This document shows positions 1 to 6,208 of a DNA stretch of 23,015 nt, one piece after another (positions within the stretch are counted from its first letter, which is position 1; every line of letters starts with the position of its first letter). The position numbers were made by a program, and so were the translations under genes. This stretch comes from CADEEN01 sp031389585. GTDB taxonomy: Bacteria; Pseudomonadota; Gammaproteobacteria; Burkholderiales; Burkholderiaceae_C. The notes beneath the pieces are model-generated. The model saw only the letters and a program-made list of their open reading frames with translations. It ran no database searches and had not been told where the DNA came from. The DNA lies in contig JANMSS010000249.1 in the NCBI GenBank assembly GCA_031389585.1, positions 1 through 23,015 on the forward strand, given 5' to 3'.

Positions 1-72
1 GACCACTGTTGGCCGTCTGCAGCCGGCCACTGCCCTGTCCGTGAACGCAAGCCCGAGCGCACCAGGCGCCAT

Positions 73-1062
73 TCAAGCACCAGCCAGCAACGCCTCGATC
101 GTCTCCTGCACCGCCAGCGCCTCGGCAAAGCTGGGCAGGCCGTGCACTTGGCCTTCGATCATCGCCACCCACTGCGTCAGCTGATCGACCTGGCCGCGCG
201 CACGCAGCTCGGCGGCGCCGCCCAGGTTGTCCCACTGCGCGCCGTGGCGGTGCCGGCACACGCCGAACCACTCGCGCAATTCGATCTCGCCGGCGCTCCC
301 GTGCAGCGCCATGCGATTGAAGTCGTCCACCTCGCCGCCGATGCGCGCCTCGATCGCCACCGGGATGCCGCCCGCCTCGAGCTGCGCGGTCAGCGCGGTC
401 TCGGCGCTGCGCCCGTCGGGCGGGTAGAGGGGCATCGATCCGCGCACTACCGCCGGCCCCAGCACGCGTTGCAGCACGAAGATGAAGTGCGACAACACCT
501 CGCGCGTTAAGCCGCCCTCATTGCGCTCGCGCAGCCACGCGCCGGCCGCGGCCTGCCAGGGGCGCGGCCAGGCGGCAAACGCGAGCTCGATGCGCACGCC
601 CTGCGGCTGGCCCAGCAGCCCTTGCGGGCGCGCCTGCCACGCGGCCTGCAAGGCTGCCAGCCCGGGCGACGAAGCGAGCGAGAAATTCACCGCGGCGCGG
701 TGGCCTTCGCGGCCGATGCGCGCAATGGTGCGCCGCGCGGCTTCAAAGTCCACCGTCAGCGGCTTTTCGCAAAACACCGCCAGCTTGGCGTCGAAGGCGC
801 GGTTGCTCAGCACCAGGTGCGGCGCCGGTGGCGTGGCGATGTACAGGCAATGCAGCCCCGGCGCGTCGATCAGCGCCTCGGCGTTGGCGGCGCTCTGCAG
901 CTGCGGGTAGGCGGCCAGCGTGCGCGCAACGACCTGCGCGTCAGCGTCCCAGGCATGGGTGGCGCGCAGGCGCGCGTGGCCCGCCAGGCGCGCCAGCATG
1001 CGCTGGCCCATGACGCCAAGGCCGACGACGCCGACGTTGAAAGGCTCCGATATTCGAGTCAT
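73..1062 (-). CDS. Gfo/Idh/MocA family NAD(P)-dependent oxidoreductase
   Basis: A 329-residue protein of the Gfo/Idh/MocA dehydrogenase family, cytoplasmic enzymes that oxidise or reduce sugars, inositols and related compounds with NAD(P). The N-terminal Rossmann fold is clear: GLGVMG at residues 14-19, an acidic residue near 39-41 at the end of the second strand, and the family motif FCEKPL at 97-102, whose lysine is normally catalytic. The C-terminal half (about 130-329) fits the mixed alpha/beta substrate domain, but the usual substrate-binding histidine motif cannot be placed with certainty. The length is normal. It lies 85 bases downstream of the anti-sigma gene on the same strand and could be co-transcribed. 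The substrate is unknown. The family call is firm; a specific function is not supported. Confidence 0.9.
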   Translation of the reverse strand: MTRISEPFNVGVVGLGVMGQRMLARLAGHARLRATHAWDADAQVVARTLAAYPQLQSAANAEALIDAPGLHCLYIATPPAPHLVLSNRAFDAKLAVFCEKPLTVDFEAARRTIARIGREGHRAAVNFSLASSPGLAALQAAWQARPQGLLGQPQGVRIELAFAAWPRPWQAAAGAWLRERNEGGLTREVLSHFIFVLQRVLGPAVVRGSMPLYPPDGRSAETALTAQLEAGGIPVAIEARIGGEVDDFNRMALHGSAGEIELREWFGVCRHRHGAQWDNLGGAAELRARGQVDQLTQWVAMIEGQVHGLPSFAEALAVQETIEALLAGA

Positions 1063-1147
1063 TCGTGCAGGTGTTGGCCTTGGTGTTGGCAGTGGCCACG
1101 GCCTGCACGCCGATCCGGTGGCGGCCCTCGAGGCGCGCTTGCTTGCC

Positions 1148-1348
1148 TTACTCGGCGCTCTCGCGGTAGGCGCGCCAGCGCGGCAGCGCCTCGCGCATCA
1201 ACGCGACCTGTCGGTTGAAGGCCGGGCAGGCCGTGCAAACTTTCAGGTGGGCACGCAGCGCCCAGCGCTCGATGGGACCGAGGCGACGGTCTTCGCCGGC
1301 CAGAACCAGCGCCGTGACTTGTTGACAGTTGCGTTGTAGGAATTTCAT
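1148..1348 (-). CDS. Short zinc-finger (zf-HC2) putative anti-sigma factor
   Basis: A 66-residue protein with a compact ZAS-type zinc site: C8, then H34-x3-C38-x2-C41 (HLKVCTAC). Its start overlaps the stop of the upstream sigma factor gene by four bases (ATGA), so the pair is probably translationally coupled. No membrane segment is present, so this would be a soluble, cytoplasmic anti-sigma factor rather than a membrane-bound one. By family knowledge, such proteins bind the cognate ECF sigma factor and release it when the zinc thiolates are oxidised or otherwise disturbed. The small size is usual for the betaproteobacterial sigma/zf-HC2 pairs. A longer overlapping frame (1059-1418) lacks the motif and was discarded. 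The signal sensed is unknown. Confidence 0.85.
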   Translation of the reverse strand: MKFLQRNCQQVTALVLAGEDRRLGPIERWALRAHLKVCTACPAFNRQVALMREALPRWRAYRESAE

Positions 1349-1914
1349 GCCGCAGCCTTGGCAGCCGCGTTACCGAACCAGCGCTCCTGCAGGCATATCT
1401 GCAAGCGCAAGCGGGCACGGTGAAGCAGGACCCACAGGTTCGTCGCCGTGATCCCCAGTTCCTTGCAGACCTCTGCCGTGTCGAGTTCGAGCCACTCGCG
1501 CATCATGAAGACGCGGCCCTGCAGGCCGGGCAGGTGTTCGACGCAGACTTCGAGCACCTCGAAGAACTCGCGCCGCCCACAGGCCGCCTCCGGGTCGCCC
1601 CACTCGGCAGGCGCCTCACGCCAGCCGCCGTCGGCGTTGAACACCAGGCCGTCGATGTCTTCGTTGTCTTCCCGGGTCGTGACAGATACCTCGCGGCTGT
1701 GGCGGCGGATCTGGTCGATCAGCTTGTGCTTGAGGATGCCCACCAGCCAGGTCTTCAGTTGCGACTGGCCGCCGAAGGTCTGCGGCTTGGCCAGCGCGGC
1801 CAGCAGCGTGTCGGAGACTGCGTCCTCGGCCCAGGCGTCATTACGGAGTTGGGCGTTGGCGAAACGAATCAACTGAGGGCGCAGCGCCTGGACGGCTTGG
1901 GCGAAATCGTTCAT
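1345..1914 (-). CDS. ECF-type sigma-70 family RNA polymerase sigma factor
   Basis: A 189-residue sigma factor with region 2 at about residues 10-75 (QLKTWLVGILKHKLIDQIRR is the recognisable 2.3-2.4 part) and region 4 at about 115-178, with the helix-turn-helix around DTAEVCKELGITATNLWVLLHRAR. The intervening linker is acidic and fairly long. The ATG at 1914 is preferred over an upstream in-frame ATG at 1950 because the added residues are not sigma-like and a good promoter (1940-1969) lies between them. It resembles the betaproteobacterial group modelled as TIGR02943, recognised from memory and not searched. It overlaps the zinc-finger gene by four bases and is divergent from the ynjB-like operon, so control of that operon is possible but unproven. 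Confidence 0.92.
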   Translation of the reverse strand: MNDFAQAVQALRPQLIRFANAQLRNDAWAEDAVSDTLLAALAKPQTFGGQSQLKTWLVGILKHKLIDQIRRHSREVSVTTREDNEDIDGLVFNADGGWREAPAEWGDPEAACGRREFFEVLEVCVEHLPGLQGRVFMMREWLELDTAEVCKELGITATNLWVLLHRARLRLQICLQERWFGNAAAKAAA

Positions 1915-1939
1915 CGGTATGGGCGTGACGTTGCGGCGC

Positions 1940-1969
1940 AGTGTAAGCAATGAAGCACAGCGTCGACAA
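1940..1969 (-). promoter_or_regulatory. Candidate sigma-70 promoter for the ECF sigma gene
   Basis: Reading the minus strand, TTGTCG (1969-1964) is followed by an 18-base spacer and TACACT (1945-1940). This would place the transcript start about 20 bases before the ATG at 1914. The match is to consensus only. No convincing autoregulatory ECF-type promoter (GGAAC..GTC-like) was found in the 1915-2054 gap. Confidence 0.4.
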
Positions 1970-2054
1970 ACGCCTGTGCCCGCCTGCGCCGGTCACTGTT
2001 CAGCCCTCTGGCTACACTCGCCGCGCCTGAATCTGAACCCGGAGAATTACAGCC

Positions 2055-3260
2055 ATGACCCCTGACTTGCGCCGCCGCAGTTTGATGCTTGCGGGCACCG
2101 CGCTCGCACTGCCACGGGGCTCGATCGCGCAGGCCACCGACTGGGCACGAATCGAAACCGCGGCCCGCGGTCAGACGGTGTACTTCAATGCGTGGGCCGG
2201 CAGCGAGCGCATCAACATCTATCTGCAGTGGGCGGCGGCCGAGCTGGCGCAACGCTGGGGCGTCAAGCTCGAGCATGTCAAGGTCAGCGACACCGCCGAA
2301 GTGGTCAAGCGCGTGCGGGCCGAGAAGGCCGCCGGCCGCGCAAGCGACGGCTCGACCGACCTGGTGTGGATCAATGGCGAGAATTTCCTGGCCATGAAGC
2401 GCGAGGGCCTGCTGTACGGCCCATGGAGCGAAGGGTTGCCGAACTACGCCTTTGTCGACACCCTGGGCAAGCCGACCACGCGGATCGATTTTTCCGAACC
2501 GGTCGATGGCATGGAAGCGCCCTGGGGCATGGCCCAACTGACCTTCTATGCCGACAGCGCGCGCGTGCCGACGCCGCCCACGAACCTGGTCGAATTGGCC
2601 GAGTGGACGAAGAAAAATCCGGGCCGTTTCACCTACCCGAAGCCGCCGCAGTTCCATGGCACCACGTTCCTGAAGCAGGTGCTGGTCGAGGCCAGCACTG
2701 ACCGCAGGCCCCTCTACGCGCCGCTCAACGCCGAGGCCTTTGCGCGCGTCACCGCGCCGCTGTGGGCCGCACTCGATGCGCTGCACCCGCAGTTGTGGAA
2801 GCAGGGGCGGCAGTTTCCCGCCAACAACACGGTGATGCGGCAAATGCTGGCCGACGGCGAATTGGCGATTTCGCTGACCTTCAACCCCAACGAGGTGGCG
2901 AATCAAATTACGGCAAAAACACTGCCAGCGACGGTGGTGAGCTACCAGCATGCGGGCGGCACGATCGGCAATACGCATTTCCTGGCCATCCCGTTCAACA
3001 GCCGCGGCCGCCAAGGCGCGCAAGTGGCGGCCAACTTCCTGCTCTCGGCCGCGGCGCAGGCGCGCAAGGCCGACATTCGGCATTGGGGCGACCCGACTGT
3101 GCTTGCGCTCGAGAAACTCAGCGCGACCGACCGTGCCCTGTTCACCGCAGTCGGTGCCCCGGGCCAGGTGGCCAACCCGGCACCGACTCTGCCAGAACCG
3201 CACGGCTCATGGGTCGACCCCCTAGAGCGCGAATGGCTGCGCCGATACGGTCAGGGTTGA
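2055..3260 (+). CDS. ynjB: ABC transporter substrate-binding protein, YnjB-like
   Basis: A 401-residue periplasmic binding protein, the capture component of an ABC importer. The N-terminus RRRSLMLAG followed by a hydrophobic stretch ending near SIAQA (residues 22-26) looks like a twin-arginine-type signal peptide. The mature part begins with VYFNAWAGSERIN, and residues 103-115 (LVWINGENFLAMK) carry the WINGENF motif that I associate with the YnjB family. A GGAG at 2041-2044 lies ten bases before the ATG, which supports the start. It heads a seven-gene plus-strand run and is followed 16 bases later by the permease gene. The ligand of YnjB is not established in E. coli, so none is assigned. No frame damage is visible. 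Confidence 0.9.
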   Translation: MTPDLRRRSLMLAGTALALPRGSIAQATDWARIETAARGQTVYFNAWAGSERINIYLQWAAAELAQRWGVKLEHVKVSDTAEVVKRVRAEKAAGRASDGSTDLVWINGENFLAMKREGLLYGPWSEGLPNYAFVDTLGKPTTRIDFSEPVDGMEAPWGMAQLTFYADSARVPTPPTNLVELAEWTKKNPGRFTYPKPPQFHGTTFLKQVLVEASTDRRPLYAPLNAEAFARVTAPLWAALDALHPQLWKQGRQFPANNTVMRQMLADGELAISLTFNPNEVANQITAKTLPATVVSYQHAGGTIGNTHFLAIPFNSRGRQGAQVAANFLLSAAAQARKADIRHWGDPTVLALEKLSATDRALFTAVGAPGQVANPAPTLPEPHGSWVDPLEREWLRRYGQG

Positions 3261-3276
3261 TCGCATCAGTGCTGCG

Positions 3277-4914
3277 ATGACGGCCGCCGAACGCACGGCG
3301 CTCGCGGCGCCGCTGCTGATCTTTGCGCTGCCGCTGGCGTTGGCGCTACCGGTGGCCTTGCTGCAGGCGGGCGATGGCGCCGCCTGGCGCGCACTGCTGG
3401 CCGACCCGCAGCTGCCGCGTGCGCTGGCGCTGTCGTTGAGCACCGGACTGCTCAGCACCGCGCTGGCGCTGCTGGCCTGTCTTGTGCTGGTCACGCACCT
3501 CTGGGGCACGCCGCTGTGGCAGCGCCTGACGCATGCACTGGGTCCGATGCTCGCCATGCCCCATGCCGCGTTCGCCATCGGCCTGGCGCTGCTGCTGATG
3601 CCCGCGGGCCTGCTGGCGCGGCTGATCGCGCCGATCGCCGGGTGGAGTGCGCCGCCCGACTGGCCCACCGTCAACGACCCGTACGGCATCGGCCTGACTG
3701 CCGTGCTGTTTGGCAAGGAGTTGCCGTTCCTGTTGTGGAACGCGATGGCCCTGCTGGCAAGGCCCGATGTCGCGCTGTCGCTGCGCGGCTGGTTGGCCAG
3801 CGGCGCCACGCTCGGCTACCGCCCATCTGCCCTGTGGTGGCGCGTGCTGTGGCCGCTGCTGCTGCCGCGGCTGGCCTGGCCGCTGCTGGCGGTACTAGCC
3901 TATGGCCTGACGGTTGTCGATCTGGCTCTGATCGTCGGGCCGGCTTCGCCACCGACGCTGGCCGTGATCGCGTGGCAGGCATTGCAGGCCGGCAACGCCG
4001 CACGCAATGCCATGGGCGCCGCAGCGGCGCTGTGGCTCGGGTTGGCCGTGGTTGCATCGGCGCTCGTCGGTGCGCTTGGCGGCCGAGCGTTGTTGCGCCT
4101 CGGGCAACGCGTGGCCGTCGATGGGCGCCGCAGCGCGCACAAGCGCCACAGCGGCGTGGCCGCGCGCGCGTTGTGGCGCGGCTTGCTCGCCCTGTATGCG
4201 GTCATCGCCGTGCTGCTTGTGGCGTCGTCGTGGGTGGGCGTGTGGACATTCCCCTCGTTGCAGCCCCAACTGTGGGCGGCCTCGGCCTGGCAGCAGGTGC
4301 AGGCCAGCAGTGAAGCCGTCTGCTTGTCGGCCGGCCTGGGTGTCGTTGCCGCGACCGCTGCCCTTGCGTTGGTGGTGGTCTGGTTCGAGGCCACGCCGTT
4401 GGCCTGGGACCACCGTGCGATGCCGCTGGTACTGGCGCCGCTGGTCGTGCCGCCGCTGCTGCTGATGACCGGCCTGTACACGCTGGCCCTGCCATTGCGC
4501 CTTGACGGCACGCTGGCCGGCCTGGCCTGGGTCCACACCCTCGTCACCCTGCCCTATGTCTTCGTCGCGCTGGCACCGGCCTGGCGCAGTTTCGACCGGC
4601 GCTTCGAGTGGACGGCATTGGCGCTGGGTCGCACGCGTGCCGCGTTCTGGTGGCGCGTCAAGGCGCCCTTGCTGGCCGCGCCGATCGCCGCCGCGCTGGC
4701 GGTGGGCTTTGCCGTCAGCGTCGCGCAGTACCTGCCCACGCAGTTCATCGGCGCCGGCCGCCACGCCACCGTGACCACCGAAGCCGTGACCCTGGCTTCC
4801 GGCGGCCAGCGCCACACCGCCGCGGCGTTCGCGGTCTTGCAGGCGCTGTTGCCGGCGATCGGCTTTGGCCTCGCGGCCTGGGTTGGCCGCCGCCAACGCC
4901 TGAGAATGATCTGA
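3277..4914 (+). CDS. ynjC: ABC transporter permease, double-length YnjC-like
   Basis: A 545-residue inner-membrane protein with about 12 hydrophobic segments in two halves (roughly 1-265 and 290-545). This is two permease domains fused end to end, as in E. coli YnjC and the FbpB/ThiP-type iron and thiamine permeases. The duplicated architecture explains why a single permease gene lies between the binding protein and the ATPase. EAA-like loops, which contact the ATPase, are suggested around residues 170-190 (LASGATLGYRPSALWWRVLWP) and 445-465 (TALALGRTRAAFWWRVKAP). The gap to the ATPase gene is one base, indicating coupled translation. Transport by inward flow is inferred from the presence of a binding protein. 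Confidence 0.9.
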   Translation: MTAAERTALAAPLLIFALPLALALPVALLQAGDGAAWRALLADPQLPRALALSLSTGLLSTALALLACLVLVTHLWGTPLWQRLTHALGPMLAMPHAAFAIGLALLLMPAGLLARLIAPIAGWSAPPDWPTVNDPYGIGLTAVLFGKELPFLLWNAMALLARPDVALSLRGWLASGATLGYRPSALWWRVLWPLLLPRLAWPLLAVLAYGLTVVDLALIVGPASPPTLAVIAWQALQAGNAARNAMGAAAALWLGLAVVASALVGALGGRALLRLGQRVAVDGRRSAHKRHSGVAARALWRGLLALYAVIAVLLVASSWVGVWTFPSLQPQLWAASAWQQVQASSEAVCLSAGLGVVAATAALALVVVWFEATPLAWDHRAMPLVLAPLVVPPLLLMTGLYTLALPLRLDGTLAGLAWVHTLVTLPYVFVALAPAWRSFDRRFEWTALALGRTRAAFWWRVKAPLLAAPIAAALAVGFAVSVAQYLPTQFIGAGRHATVTTEAVTLASGGQRHTAAAFAVLQALLPAIGFGLAAWVGRRQRLRMI

Positions 4915-4915
4915 A

Positions 4916-5545
4916 ATGACACTCTCTCTCGACCACGTCACGATCGCAGTTCACGGACGCACGCTGATTCACGATCTGAGTGCGACGCTGGAGCCCGGCC
5001 GCGTGCTCGGCGTGATGGGCGCCAGCGGCTCGGGCAAGTCCAGCCTCCTGGCCTGGATCGCCGGCACGCTCGAAGCGCCGTTCGAGGCCCGTGGCTCGCT
5101 GCGCCTGAACGGCCAGGACCTCACGGCACTGCCGATTCAGCAACGGCGCATCGGCCTTCTCTTCCAGGACGACCTGCTGTTCCCGCACATGTCGGTGCAC
5201 GACAACCTGCTGTTCGCCTTGCCACGCGGCACGCGCGCGACGCGCCTGCAGGCGGCGGAACAGGCCCTCGAGGAAGCCGGCCTGGGCGGCTTTGGCCCGC
5301 GCATGCCGGCCAGCCTGTCGGGCGGTCAGCGCTCGCGGGTGTCGCTGTTGCGCGCGCTGCTGGCAGCACCTGCGGCGCTGCTGCTCGACGAGCCGTTCTC
5401 GAAGCTCGATGCCGCCCTGCGCGAGCAGATGCGCCAGTTCACCTTCGCCACCCTGGCCGCGCACCGGGTGCCGGCGCTGCTGGTCACGCATGACGGGGCC
5501 GACGTGCCCGCGGGCGCACAACTGATCCGGCTCGACGATGCTTGA
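4916..5545 (+). CDS. ynjD: ABC transporter ATP-binding protein, YnjD-like
   Basis: A 209-residue ABC ATPase with all motifs intact: Walker A GASGSGKS (35-42), Q-loop glutamine 84 in LLFQDD, signature LSGGQ (134-138), Walker B LLLDEP (155-160) and the switch histidine 192 (VTHDG). It powers the YnjC-like permease at the cytoplasmic face. It is short, ending soon after the H-loop, with no C-terminal regulatory domain; E. coli YnjD is similarly short. The start is one base after the permease stop, and the end overlaps the CDP-alcohol transferase gene by eight bases. This places the transferase in the same transcription unit as the importer. Confidence 0.93.
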   Translation: MTLSLDHVTIAVHGRTLIHDLSATLEPGRVLGVMGASGSGKSSLLAWIAGTLEAPFEARGSLRLNGQDLTALPIQQRRIGLLFQDDLLFPHMSVHDNLLFALPRGTRATRLQAAEQALEEAGLGGFGPRMPASLSGGQRSRVSLLRALLAAPAALLLDEPFSKLDAALREQMRQFTFATLAAHRVPALLVTHDGADVPAGAQLIRLDDA

Positions 5546-6146
5546 TCGCGCGGCCACCCGCCTGCTGAAACCGATGCTCGATGCCGGCGCGCAAGTGCTC
5601 GTGCGCCGCGGCATCGGTGCCGATGCGGTCACCCTGGCGGGTTTTGCGATCGGCATCGCTGCCGCTGTGGCAATTGCCTTCAATGCCTACCACTGGGGCC
5701 TGGCGCTGCTGCTGACCAGTCGATTGGCCGACGGCCTGGATGGCGCCGTCGCGCGGCTCACGCAGCCCACGGACCGCGGCGCTTTCCTCGACATCACGCT
5801 GGACTTTCTGTTCTATGCCAGCGTCCCGCTGGCCTTCGCCATCGCCGCGCCCGGCGCCAATGCCTTGCCGGCGGCGGTGTTGCTGGCCGCCTTCATCGGC
5901 ACCGGGTCGAGTTTTCTGGCCTTCGCCGTGCTGGCCGAGAAACGTGGCCTGGCCAAGGCCGCCTATCCAGGCAAGGGCATCTTCTATCTCGGCGGCCTGA
6001 CCGAGGCCACCGAGACGCTGATCTGCTTTGCCCTGATGTGCCTGTGGCCCGAGCACTTTGCCTGGTGGGCCTATGGCTTCGCGGTGCTGTGTGCGCTGAC
6101 GATCGCCACACGCATCGTCGGCGGCGCCAAAACGCTCTCCCGCTGA
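5538..6146 (+). CDS. ynjF: CDP-alcohol phosphatidyltransferase, YnjF-like
   Basis: A 202-residue integral membrane enzyme of the CDP-alcohol phosphotransferase family, which moves a phosphatidyl or similar group from a CDP-linked donor to an alcohol. The active-site signature is present: D65-x2-D68-G69-x2-A72-R73, then G81-x3-D85-x3-D89. Seven residues, not the canonical eight, separate the arginine from the glycine; E. coli YnjF as I recall it has the same spacing. Residues around 115-160 (GTGSSFLAFAVLAEK, then GIFYLGGLTEATET) also match YnjF closely. About six membrane segments are expected. The gene overlaps the ATPase by eight bases, reproducing the ynjD-ynjF association of enterobacteria without the sulfurtransferase ynjE. 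The acceptor alcohol is unknown. Confidence 0.9.
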   Translation: MLDRAATRLLKPMLDAGAQVLVRRGIGADAVTLAGFAIGIAAAVAIAFNAYHWGLALLLTSRLADGLDGAVARLTQPTDRGAFLDITLDFLFYASVPLAFAIAAPGANALPAAVLLAAFIGTGSSFLAFAVLAEKRGLAKAAYPGKGIFYLGGLTEATETLICFALMCLWPEHFAWWAYGFAVLCALTIATRIVGGAKTLSR

Positions 6147-6197
6147 AAAATCGCGCGGTGTAAGGTGCGCGACGGTCACGCGACCAGTTGCCGAAAT

Positions 6198-6205
6198 GGA
6201 GGAGG
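6198..6205 (+). promoter_or_regulatory. Strong ribosome binding site deciding the GTG start at 6209
   Basis: GGAGGAGG lies just upstream of the GTG at 6209. An in-frame TTG at 6188 would put this sequence inside the gene, so the GTG is the better start. The resulting N-terminus (SKKKLL followed by a membrane helix) is a normal positive-inside signal anchor. Confidence 0.75.
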
Positions 6206-6208
6206 CCC

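Noticed and set aside
1..72. A minus-strand frame opening with ATG at 72, directly after the oxidoreductase stop, and open for 24 codons to the window edge.
   Set aside because: Too short to recognise, with several codons unusual for this genome (AGG, AGA, ACA) and no ribosome binding site evidence. It could be the start of a next gene, but I cannot support it.
1951..2054. A thiamine pyrophosphate riboswitch before the importer, since related permeases carry thiamine.
   Set aside because: No CTGAGA or other THI-box conserved elements occur in the spacer.
1911..3203. A long (430-codon) minus-strand frame opposite the ynjB-like gene.
   Set aside because: It is antisense to a clear binding-protein gene, has the arginine-, glycine- and histidine-rich composition of antisense frames in GC-rich DNA, and shows no domain.
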